In this document: positions 1 through 7,666 of the stretch, in pieces
Layout: every line of letters starts with the position of its first letter
Numbering within the stretch: the first letter of the stretch is position 1
From: Methylomarinum sp.
Lineage (GTDB): Bacteria; Pseudomonadota; Gammaproteobacteria; Methylococcales; Methylomonadaceae
Direction of reading: 5' to 3'
Assembly: GCA_013139755.1 (NCBI GenBank)
Contig: WTAG01000230.1
Location: 1-7,666, forward strand
DNA: 7,666 bases
Translations under genes and position numbers: made by a program
The notes under the pieces: model-generated
The model's input: the letters and a program-made list of their open reading frames with translations, nothing else
What the model was told of the DNA's origin: nothing
Databases searched by the model: none

Positions 1-18
1 CATATAACCTAATTTACA

Positions 19-498
19 CTATATATATTGTATCGAAATAATCTCGTATTCTTTATCACCACTCGGCGTTTTAATCTTTACAATATCTTCGACTTCTTTA
101 CCAATAAGCCCTCTGGCAATAGGCGAACTGACAGAAATACGACTTTCCTTAATATCAGCCTCATCAACACCTACTATTTGATAAGTCACAACGTCTTCTG
201 TATTAATATCTTCTATTTCAACAGTTGCGCCAAAAATAACTTTTCCACCAGCATCAATCGTTGTGACATCTATAATCTGAGCATTTGATAATTTACCCTC
301 AATATCACTGATTCTGCCTTCAGTAAAACTTTGTTGCTCTTTTGCTGCATGATACTCAGCATTTTCTTTTAAATCACCATGCGCTCTAGCTGTTGAAATA
401 TCTTTAACAATCCTTGGCCTAACGACTGATTTTAATTCTTTTAATTCTTCACGCAGCTTATCAGCACCAACGACTGTAAGGGGGACTTTATCCGCCAT
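19..498 (-). CDS. greA: Transcription elongation factor GreA
   Basis: GreA binds the secondary channel of RNA polymerase and stimulates cleavage of the 3' end of backtracked transcripts, so that stalled elongation complexes restart; it is cytoplasmic. The 159-residue product matches the usual family length (E. coli 158). Residues 1-75 form the N-terminal antiparallel coiled coil, whose tip carries the [10 protein letters not shown] motif with the acidic pair Asp42 and Glu45, equivalent to the Mg-coordinating Asp41/Glu44 of E. coli. The C-terminal FKBP-like domain has the conserved run [11 protein letters not shown] near residues 125-136. The ATG is preceded by TGGAGA at a 7-nt gap, a good Shine-Dalgarno, and the start agrees with the family. 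It follows carB by 117 bp, a common gammaproteobacterial arrangement. The gap holds a terminator-like hairpin, so greA probably has some transcription of its own. The gene looks intact and ends in TAG. Confidence 0.98.
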   Translation of the reverse strand: MADKVPLTVVGADKLREELKELKSVVRPRIVKDISTARAHGDLKENAEYHAAKEQQSFTEGRISDIEGKLSNAQIIDVTTIDAGGKVIFGATVEIEDINTEDVVTYQIVGVDEADIKESRISVSSPIARGLIGKEVEDIVKIKTPSGDKEYEIISIQYI

Positions 499-519
499 AT
501 CTTTTCTCCATTCTTCTTA

Positions 520-536
520 GTCCATTATTGATGGAC
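520..536 (-). other. Small perfect hairpin in the greA leader
   Basis: On the minus strand the sequence reads GTCCATCAATAATGGAC: a perfect 6-bp stem around a 5-nt loop. It ends about 10 nt before the greA Shine-Dalgarno (506-509) and lies downstream of the larger hairpin at 545-574. It has no U-tract, so it is not a terminator on its own. It could modulate greA translation or mRNA stability, or be a small operator-like palindrome. The short, AT-rich stem makes chance plausible. Confidence 0.35.
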
Positions 537-544
537 AAATAAAC

Positions 545-574
545 AATAAAGGCTGACATAAGCCAGCCTTTATT
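545..574 (-). terminator. Terminator-like hairpin between carB and greA
   Basis: Two 11-nt arms, AATAAAGGCTG and CAGCCTTTATT, are perfectly complementary around an 8-nt loop (556-563). In the direction of transcription the A-rich 5' arm is followed by a U-rich 3' arm and then GTTTATTT, which fits intrinsic terminator architecture, although the U-tract is interrupted and partly inside the stem. It begins about 40 bp after the carB stop and ends 46 bp before the greA ATG. The simplest reading is a carB terminator with partial read-through. It could equally be an attenuator in the greA leader, as E. coli greA is known to have. The A/U ends are symmetrical, so it might also act on the plus strand. 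Confidence 0.65.
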
Positions 575-595
575 TCATCTTTATCAGCACAGCGA

Positions 596-624
596 TCTAA
601 AAGTCCGCTCTACTATTATTTCAA
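596..624 (-). promoter_or_regulatory. Weak possible greA promoter overlapping the end of carB
   Basis: On the minus strand TTGAAA (619-624, inside the last two carB codons) lies 17 bp upstream of TTTAGA (596-601). The -35 match is fair, but the -10 matches only 3 of 6 consensus positions. Its position is what a greA promoter would need in order to transcribe the hairpin at 545-574 as a leader. AT-rich sequence yields such matches by chance, so this is a pointer rather than a call. Confidence 0.2.
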
Positions 625-3600
625 ACTAGCATGCAAATCTTGTAAGCAATTCACATCACCCGCATCCAACTCACCCAAGGCATAACACGCTGCTTTTGCA
701 CCCGCCATGGTTGTGTAATAAGTCACATGATGCTGTAAAGCTTCACGACGCATAGTAAACGAATCGGTAATGGCTTTGACCCCGTCAGTCGTATTAATGA
801 TTAATTGAATTTCATCATTTTTAATCATATCAACCGTATTTGGCCGCCCTTCATTGACTTTATAAACAATATCACAAGCAAGCCCAGCTTCTTTAATCAT
901 TCTTGCCGTACCTTTAGTCGCCACAATTTGATAATTATTTTCAATTAACATTCGTGCAACTTCAACTACTTTAGGCTTATCTGCCTCACGAATACTAATC
1001 AGTGCTTTACCTCCAGCACTTAAATCTACACCCGCTGCTCGCTGTGATTTAGCAAAAGCTTCACCAAAAGTTTTACCAACACCCATAACTTCGCCCGTTG
1101 ATTTCATTTCTGGGCCTAATAGAGGATCAACGCCTGGAAATTTAACAAAGGGGAAGACAGCTTCTTTAACCGAATAATAACTAGGCACGCACTCTTCAGT
1201 AACACCTTGTTCTATTAGTGATTTACCTGCCATACATAAAGCAGCTATTTTTGCTAAAGGATACCCTGTTGCTTTTGATACAAACGGTGCTGTTCTTGAT
1301 GCTCTTGGGTTGACTTCTAATACATAGATGTTTTCGCCTTGTATGGCAAACTGCGTATTCATTAAGCCGCGAACACCCAAGGCTTCTGCCATTGCACCTA
1401 CTTGCACCCGCAATTCATCTTGAATATGCTGAGGCAAATCATAAGGAGGAATAGAACAAGCCGAATCACCTGAATGCACCCCAGCCTGCTCAACATGCTG
1501 CATTAAGCCGCCAATTAACAAGGTTTCGCCATCATAAATAGCATCCACATCCATTTCAATCGCATCATCTAAAAAGCGATCTAGCAGTACAGGTGCATCA
1601 TTAGAAACCCCAATAGCGCCTTTCATATAACGTTGCAATGCTTCATCGTTATACACAATTTCCATGCCTCGACCACCTAAAACATAAGATGGACGAACAA
1701 CCAGTGGATACCCTAGGTCTTTAGCAACACCTATTGCCTGCTCTACAGAACGCGCAGTGCCATTAGGAGGCTGCTTTAAATTTAATTTATTCAGTAATTC
1801 TTGAAATCTTTCACGATCTTCCGCCAAATCAATAGCATCAGGAGAGGTACCAATAATAGGTGCACCTGCCGCTTCTAAATCACGCGCTAATTTCAATGGT
1901 GTTTGCCCACCATACTGCACGATCACACCTTTTGGCTTTTCTAGATGAATAATTTCCATTACATCTTCAAAGGTTAGTGATTCAAAATATAGACGGTCTG
2001 AAGTATCAAAATCGGTAGAAACCGTTTCAGGGTTACAATTCACCATAATGGTTTCATAACCTTCTTCTCGTAGCGCTAGTGCTGCATGTACACAGCAATA
2101 ATCAAACTCAATCCCTTGGCCGATTCGGTTAGGGCCACCACCTAAGATAATGATTTTTTCTTTATCTGTAACCCGTGCTTCACATTCTTCTTCATAAGTA
2201 GAATATAAGTAAGCAGTATCCGATGAGAATTCAGCCGCACAAGAATCAATCCGTTTATAAACAGGGCGCACATTCTGTTGATGTCTTAATTTACGCACCT
2301 CAGATTGCTTAGCACCCAATAATTTAGCTAAACGCACATCAGAAAAGCCTTTTTGCTTCAACTTAAACAACTCATTACCTTTTAAGGTAGCTAAAGTTTT
2401 AGTTGCTAAGCTTTTTTCAGTTAACACCAAGTCTTCTATTTGTGCTAAAAACCAAGGGTCAATTCGACTGGCTTCATGAATATCATCAAATGACATGCCG
2501 CTACGGAAAGCATCAGCAACATACCATAGACGCTCTGGCCCAGGATGACGCATTTCACGCTGCATAATATCTGCTGCATTAGGATCCGTTAAATCTACGA
2601 TTTCATCCAGTCCATCTACGCCAATTTCAAGCCCACGCAATGATTTTTGCAGCGATTCTTGAAAAGTACGTCCAATCGCCATCACTTCACCCACAGATTT
2701 CATCTGTGTGGTTAAGCGATCATCAGCTTGTGGAAATTTTTCAAAGGTAAAACGCGGTACTTTAGTCACTACATAATCAATAGAAGGCTCAAATGAAGCA
2801 GGGGTTGCACCGCCTGTAATTTCATTTTTTAACTCATCTAAAGTGTAACCAATGGCAAGTTTTGCGGCCACTTTTGCAATAGGAAACCCTGTTGCTTTAG
2901 ACGCTAAAGCCGATGATCGAGAAACCCGAGGATTCATCTCAATCACTACCATACGACCATCTTCTGGATTAATCGCTACTTGTACGTTTGATCCGCCAGT
3001 ATCTACGCCAATTTCACGCAATACTGCTAAAGAGACATTCCGTAAAATTTGATATTCTTTATCGGTTAAGGTTTGTGCTGGAGCTACGGTAATTGAATCA
3101 CCAGTATGCACACCCATCGGATCAAAATTTTCAATTGAACAGATAATGATACAGTTATCGTTAGTATCACGCACCACTTCCATTTCGTATTCTTTCCAAC
3201 CTAATACTGATTCTTCAACTAATAATTCATTAGTTGGAGATAAGTACAATCCTCGCTCACAAATCTCAATAAATTCTTCTTTGTTATAAGCAATACCACC
3301 ACCGCTTCCACCCATAGTAAATGAGGGTCGAATAACCGTTGGGTAACCTACCTCTGCCTGTGCTGAAAAAGCTTCTTCCATGGTATGGGCTGTTTTAGAG
3401 CGTGCAACATCAAAGCCCAATCTACCCATTGCCTGGTTAAATAGATCTCTATCTTCAGCCATATTAATGGCCTCTTTCGTTGCTCCGATCATTTCCACGC
3501 CGTATTTTGCCAATACGCCATGCTTATCTAAATCTAAAGCACAATTTAATGCTGTTTGGCCACCCATTGTAGGTAGGACGGCATCAGGCTTTTCTTTTGC

Positions 3601-3834
3601 AATAATCTTTTCAACTGTTTGCCAGTCAATTGGCTCGATGTATATTGCATCAGCCATATCTGGATCAGTCATAATCGTTGCTGGATTAGAATTGACCAGA
3701 ATGACGCGATAACCTTCTTCTCTTAGCGCTTTACACGCTTGAGTTCCTGAGTAGTCAAACTCACAGGCTTGGCCTATCACGATAGGACCCGCACCTAATA
3801 ATAAAATCGATTTTATGTCGGTTCTTTTTGGCAT
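616..3834 (-). CDS. carB: Carbamoyl-phosphate synthetase, large subunit (ammonia-chain/synthetase)
   Basis: CarB makes carbamoyl phosphate from bicarbonate, two ATP and ammonia channelled from CarA, supplying arginine and pyrimidine synthesis in the cytoplasm. The product has 1072 residues (E. coli 1073) and the expected duplicated layout: carboxyphosphate ATP-grasp half (about 1-400, with [17 protein letters not shown] at the N-terminus), oligomerisation region (about 400-553), carbamoyl-phosphate ATP-grasp half (about 554-935, with [15 protein letters not shown]), and a C-terminal MGS-type allosteric domain (about 936-1072). Both halves keep the metal/ATP signature ([18 protein letters not shown] and [18 protein letters not shown]). 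The allosteric domain keeps the ATKGTA and IINTT segments that bind UMP/IMP in E. coli, so UMP inhibition is expected. The ATG lies 20 bp after the carA stop with no convincing Shine-Dalgarno, which suggests coupling to carA translation. Three in-frame stops follow one another (TAA TAG TAG). The gene looks intact. Confidence 0.99.
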   Translation of the reverse strand: MPKRTDIKSILLLGAGPIVIGQACEFDYSGTQACKALREEGYRVILVNSNPATIMTDPDMADAIYIEPIDWQTVEKIIAKEKPDAVLPTMGGQTALNCALDLDKHGVLAKYGVEMIGATKEAINMAEDRDLFNQAMGRLGFDVARSKTAHTMEEAFSAQAEVGYPTVIRPSFTMGGSGGGIAYNKEEFIEICERGLYLSPTNELLVEESVLGWKEYEMEVVRDTNDNCIIICSIENFDPMGVHTGDSITVAPAQTLTDKEYQILRNVSLAVLREIGVDTGGSNVQVAINPEDGRMVVIEMNPRVSRSSALASKATGFPIAKVAAKLAIGYTLDELKNEITGGATPASFEPSIDYVVTKVPRFTFEKFPQADDRLTTQMKSVGEVMAIGRTFQESLQKSLRGLEIGVDGLDEIVDLTDPNAADIMQREMRHPGPERLWYVADAFRSGMSFDDIHEASRIDPWFLAQIEDLVLTEKSLATKTLATLKGNELFKLKQKGFSDVRLAKLLGAKQSEVRKLRHQQNVRPVYKRIDSCAAEFSSDTAYLYSTYEEECEARVTDKEKIIILGGGPNRIGQGIEFDYCCVHAALALREEGYETIMVNCNPETVSTDFDTSDRLYFESLTFEDVMEIIHLEKPKGVIVQYGGQTPLKLARDLEAAGAPIIGTSPDAIDLAEDRERFQELLNKLNLKQPPNGTARSVEQAIGVAKDLGYPLVVRPSYVLGGRGMEIVYNDEALQRYMKGAIGVSNDAPVLLDRFLDDAIEMDVDAIYDGETLLIGGLMQHVEQAGVHSGDSACSIPPYDLPQHIQDELRVQVGAMAEALGVRGLMNTQFAIQGENIYVLEVNPRASRTAPFVSKATGYPLAKIAALCMAGKSLIEQGVTEECVPSYYSVKEAVFPFVKFPGVDPLLGPEMKSTGEVMGVGKTFGEAFAKSQRAAGVDLSAGGKALISIREADKPKVVEVARMLIENNYQIVATKGTARMIKEAGLACDIVYKVNEGRPNTVDMIKNDEIQLIINTTDGVKAITDSFTMRREALQHHVTYYTTMAGAKAACYALGELDAGDVNCLQDLHASLK

Positions 3835-3854
3835 AGTTTGTTAAATCTACTCTG

Positions 3855-4991
3855 TTATTGATTAGCTGAATGTGTATCCATCATCTCGATGAATTGATCA
3901 AATAAAGACTCTACGTCATGAGGACCCGGACTTGCTTCAGGATGCCCCTGAAAACCCATAGCAGGACAATCTGTACGTTCAATACCTTGCAGGCTACCAT
4001 CAAATAATGAATGGTATGTTGCAGTTATATTGTCAGGCAAGGTACTCTCATTGACGGCAAAACCATGATTCTGACTACTAATCATCACTCGGCCTGTTGC
4101 TTTTTCTTGTACGGGGTGATTGGCACCATGATGACCAAACTTCATTTTCTCTGTTTTAGCACCGCTTGCTAATGCCAGTAATTGATGCCCCAAACAGATA
4201 CCAAAGGTAGGGATTTTTTCATCTAAAATAGTTTTAATCGCGGATATAGCATATTCACACGGCTCAGGGTCACCTGGGCCATTAGAGAGAAAAACACCAT
4301 CAGGATTCATTGCTAACACTTTCTCAGCCGTCGTTGTTGCAGGAACGACTGTAACCCGACAACCCTTATGAACAAGCAAACGTAGAATATTGCGTTTAAC
4401 ACCAAAATCATAAGCAACAACATGCTTAGTGGGATTTTCAGACTCGGTATACCCTTCGGTTAAAGACCATACATCTTGTGTCCATTCATATTCAGCTGCA
4501 ACGGTCACTTCTTTAGCTAAATCCATTCCTTTTAGCCCAGAGAAACCATCAATCGCTTTTTGAGCATCAGCAATATCAATAGCGTCACCAGCAATAACAC
4601 ATCCACGTTGCGCACCTTTATCCCGAAGAATACGGGTTAATTTACGCGTATCAATATCAGCAATAGCAACGACCTTATTATCAAGCAAATATTGAGGTAA
4701 TGATTTTTCGCTACGCCAGTTGCTTAGTTGAAGTGGTAAATCACGAATAACCAAGCCACTTGCATAAACAGCACTAGATTCATCATCTTCACTGGTTGTT
4801 CCTACATTACCAATATGTGGGTAAGTTAGGGTAACAATTTGACGGGCATAGGAAGGATCACTCAGGATTTCCTGATACCCCGTTAGGGATGTGTTAAACA
4901 CAACCTCACCAACCGAACAGCCGTCAGCGCCTATAGACACTCCGTTGAACACGGTTCCATCTTCCAATAACAGCAAAGCAGGTTTACTCAA
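3855..4991 (-). CDS. carA: Carbamoyl-phosphate synthetase, small (glutamine amidotransferase) subunit
   Basis: CarA hydrolyses glutamine and passes ammonia through a tunnel to CarB. I place the start at the TTG at 4989-4991, giving 378 residues beginning (M)[12 protein letters not shown], the N-terminus expected from the family (E. coli 382). AAGGTGG sits 6 nt upstream, a near-ideal Shine-Dalgarno; E. coli carA is also known to start at UUG. An in-frame TTG at 5013-5015 would add 8 residues (MHILRWLI) that do not look like family sequence, and it lacks a Shine-Dalgarno. The N-terminal CPSase domain (about 1-150) is followed by a class I glutamine amidotransferase domain (about 190-375). That domain has the nucleophile elbow FGICLGHQ (Cys266) and the HPE pair His350/Glu352 in [13 protein letters not shown], so the catalytic triad is complete. 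carB follows 20 bp downstream and the two must be co-expressed. Confidence 0.97.
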   Translation of the reverse strand: MSKPALLLLEDGTVFNGVSIGADGCSVGEVVFNTSLTGYQEILSDPSYARQIVTLTYPHIGNVGTTSEDDESSAVYASGLVIRDLPLQLSNWRSEKSLPQYLLDNKVVAIADIDTRKLTRILRDKGAQRGCVIAGDAIDIADAQKAIDGFSGLKGMDLAKEVTVAAEYEWTQDVWSLTEGYTESENPTKHVVAYDFGVKRNILRLLVHKGCRVTVVPATTTAEKVLAMNPDGVFLSNGPGDPEPCEYAISAIKTILDEKIPTFGICLGHQLLALASGAKTEKMKFGHHGANHPVQEKATGRVMISSQNHGFAVNESTLPDNITATYHSLFDGSLQGIERTDCPAMGFQGHPEASPGPHDVESLFDQFIEMMDTHSANQ

Positions 4992-4997
4992 GATTAG

Positions 4998-5004
4998 CCA
5001 CCTT
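4998..5004 (-). promoter_or_regulatory. carA Shine-Dalgarno that fixes the TTG start
   Basis: AAGGTGG on the minus strand lies 6 nt before the TTG at 4989-4991. It lies inside the reading frame of the longer alternative start at 5015, which has no such site. This, with the family-like N-terminus that follows, decides the start. Confidence 0.8.
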
Positions 5005-5013
5005 AAAATGTGC

Positions 5014-5045
5014 AAAACGGGATAAGCCTGATGACTTACCCCGCT
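5014..5045 (-). terminator. Hairpin with short U-run in the carA leader (terminator or 5' stem-loop)
   Basis: On the minus strand CGGGGTAAG (5035-5043) pairs with CTTATCCCG (5018-5026) over 9 bp with one G-U wobble, around an 8-nt loop. Two further weak pairs can extend it to 11 bp. It is followed by TTTT (5014-5017), then GCACATTTT. For RNA reading through from dapB this would be a moderate intrinsic terminator about 60 nt after the dapB stop. For RNA begun at the promoter at 5048-5076 the stem would lie at the very 5' end, where a stem-loop is more likely to protect the mRNA or affect early elongation than to terminate. The stem is clear; the role is open. Confidence 0.6.
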
Positions 5046-5047
5046 GA

Positions 5048-5076
5048 AATATACATACTAAAAAAAATAGTGTTAA
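5048..5076 (-). promoter_or_regulatory. Sigma70-type promoter for carAB
   Basis: On the minus strand TTAACA (5071-5076; 5 of 6 against TTGACA) and TATATT (5048-5053; 5 of 6 against TATAAT) are separated by exactly 17 bp. The spacer contains a run of eight T (5060-5067). Transcription should begin near 5040-5042, giving a leader of about 50 nt to the carA TTG. It lies in the dapB-carA gap, where an independent carAB promoter is expected. A second -10-like hexamer, a perfect TATAAT at 5086-5091, lies just upstream but has no recognisable -35. No convincing ArgR box was found, so arginine control cannot be claimed. Confidence 0.6.
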
Positions 5077-5103
5077 TTTTACGAAATTATACGGCTCAGG
5101 TCA

Positions 5104-7057
<1,954 letters not shown>

Positions 7058-7066
7058 AACGTAAAT

Positions 7067-7095
7067 AACCGCCAGCATAAACCGGCGGTTTTTTT
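7067..7095. terminator. GC-rich hairpin with T7 tract at the dnaJ start (plus-strand terminator shape)
   Basis: AACCGCC (7067-7073) and GGCGGTT (7084-7090) form a perfect 7-bp stem around a 10-nt loop. On the plus strand the stem runs into seven T (7089-7095), which is textbook intrinsic terminator form, yet no plus-strand gene lies upstream. On the minus strand the stem is preceded by seven A and followed by ATTTACG, a poorer terminator. It may be bidirectional, block antisense transcription from dnaJ into dnaK, or serve as a structure beside the dnaJ start codon (the stem ends 9 nt before the ATG). Confidence 0.6.
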
Positions 7096-7112
7096 AGTCC
7101 CCTAAGTATCAG

Positions 7113-7139
7113 AAAAAACATAAGTCGAACTGACTCATG
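7113..7139 (-). terminator. Probable dnaK intrinsic terminator
   Basis: On the minus strand CATGAGTC (7132-7139) pairs with GACTTATG (7119-7126) over 8 bp with one G-U wobble and a 5-nt AGTTC loop. It is followed at once by six T (7113-7118). It starts 11 bp after the dnaK stop. The stem is only moderately strong, so read-through into dnaJ is likely. Such a partial terminator would give more DnaK than DnaJ, which fits the known excess of DnaK in bacteria. Confidence 0.65.
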
Positions 7140-7150
7140 CCAGAAACAAC

Positions 7151-7666
7151 TTATTTTTTATCGTCGTCTTTAACTTCTTCAAACTCAGCATCAACTACAT
7201 CATCTGCCGGCGCAGATTCTGAAGCCGTGTCTGCGCCTGCTTCCGAACCACCTTCAGCCCCTGCTTTTTGTGCATAAACACGCTCAGCCAATTTACCAGA
7301 CAATTCAGTTAAAGCCGTTGTTTTCGCTTCAATTGCATCTTTATCGTCAGATTTTACAACTTCTTGCAACTCAGCAACTGCAGTTTCAATTGCTGTTTTT
7401 TCTTCAGCAGAAACTTGCTCACCCAACTCTTCCATCGATTTCTGAGTCGCATTAATCATACTTTCTGCAGTATTTCTTGCTGACACCAACTCAGTGACTT
7501 TTTTATACTCATCAGCATGCGCCTCAGCATCTTTAATCATACGATCGACTTGATCATCAGATAAACCGCTAGATGCTTTAATGACAATAGATTGCTCTTT
7601 CCCCGTTGCTTTATCTTTAGCCGATACATTCAAAATACCGTTCGCATCAATATCAAATGCTACTTC
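7151..7666 (-). CDS. dnaK: Chaperone protein DnaK (Hsp70), C-terminal part, cut by the window edge
   Basis: DnaK is the ATP-dependent Hsp70 chaperone that works with DnaJ and GrpE. Only the last 171 codons are present; the frame is open through base 7666 with no start in view, so the gene continues beyond the right edge. What remains is the end of the beta-sandwich substrate-binding domain ([25 protein letters not shown]), the helical lid (about residues 35-135 of this fragment), a Gly/Ala/Ser-rich flexible linker, and the conserved acidic tail [13 protein letters not shown] followed by DDKK. That tail is typical of proteobacterial DnaK and is two acidic residues longer than in E. coli. A probable terminator follows 11 bp after the TAA, then dnaJ. 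A heat-shock promoter would be expected upstream, outside the window. Confidence 0.97.
   Translation of the reverse strand, partial: EVAFDIDANGILNVSAKDKATGKEQSIVIKASSGLSDDQVDRMIKDAEAHADEYKKVTELVSARNTAESMINATQKSMEELGEQVSAEEKTAIETAVAELQEVVKSDDKDAIEAKTTALTELSGKLAERVYAQKAGAEGGSEAGADTASESAPADDVVDAEFEEVKDDDKK

Noticed and set aside
28..288. Plus-strand open frame of 86 codons inside greA
   Set aside because: It lies fully antisense to a clearly conserved greA; the translation is Asn/Phe-rich with no recognisable domain, as expected of a shadow frame in AT-rich DNA.
3380..3712. Plus-strand open frame of 110 codons inside carB
   Set aside because: It is antisense to the N-terminal ATP-grasp half of CarB, whose sequence is fully conserved; no ribosome-binding site or family resemblance was seen.
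5036..5056. Six-codon leader peptide frame (MYISAG then TAA) ending in the carA leader hairpin
   Set aside because: It has no Shine-Dalgarno, overlaps the promoter -10, would not be on the RNA from the favoured start, and contains no run of Arg or other regulatory codons.
5048..5064. ArgR-like palindrome around TATGTATATTTCA in the carA promoter
   Set aside because: Only the A/T core resembles the ARG box; the TGAAT and ATTCA half-sites do not both match, and AT-rich DNA gives such partial matches often.
5076..5091. AT-only inverted repeat AATTT/AAATT as a dapB terminator
   Set aside because: The stem is only 5 A-T pairs and the following T-run is about 10 bp away, so it would not be a stable terminator; the hairpin at 5014-5045 is a better candidate.
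7076..7078. Upstream ATG as the dnaJ start
   Set aside because: It would add MLAVIYV ahead of the conserved MAKEDFY N-terminus, lies in a hairpin loop, and has no Shine-Dalgarno.

Overview
The window is an ordinary, well-preserved housekeeping block from a gammaproteobacterium. Every real gene lies on the minus strand, so transcription runs from high to low coordinates: dnaK (3' end only, cut by the right edge) > dnaJ > dapB > carA > carB > greA. This order is the one found in Pseudomonas-like and other non-enteric gammaproteobacteria. All proteins align closely by eye with their E. coli counterparts, which supports that placement. The DNA is fairly AT-rich with many A/T-ending codons. Genus and family cannot be fixed from this window; a methanotroph/sulfur-oxidiser-type lineage is only a guess.

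Layout. 7151-7666 holds the last 171 codons of the Hsp70 chaperone DnaK. The 93-bp gap to dnaJ contains two hairpins: a good dnaK terminator candidate (7113-7139) and a GC-rich one just before dnaJ (7067-7095). dnaJ (5915-7057) encodes the Hsp40 co-chaperone. dapB (lysine and cell-wall diaminopimelate synthesis) starts 4 bp after the dnaJ stop and its ribosome-binding site overlaps that stop. A 112-bp gap before carA carries a strong sigma70-type promoter, a 9-11 bp hairpin at the predicted transcript 5' end, and a good Shine-Dalgarno in front of a TTG start. carA and carB (small and large subunits of carbamoyl-phosphate synthetase) are 20 bp apart. A 117-bp gap with an 11-bp perfect terminator-like hairpin separates carB from greA, the transcript-cleavage factor. 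There is no gene-free stretch longer than about 120 bp.

How the genes work together. DnaK and DnaJ are chaperone partners. DapB feeds the lysine/peptidoglycan pathway. CarAB makes carbamoyl phosphate for both arginine and pyrimidines. GreA rescues backtracked RNA polymerase. The functional links between modules are weak; the three hairpin-bearing gaps suggest separate transcription units laid end to end with partial read-through.

No mobile element, CRISPR array, tRNA/rRNA, prophage or defence gene was seen, and nothing in the coding sequence points to an undescribed system. The points worth a second look are regulatory: the carA leader, the dnaK-dnaJ hairpins and the greA leader.
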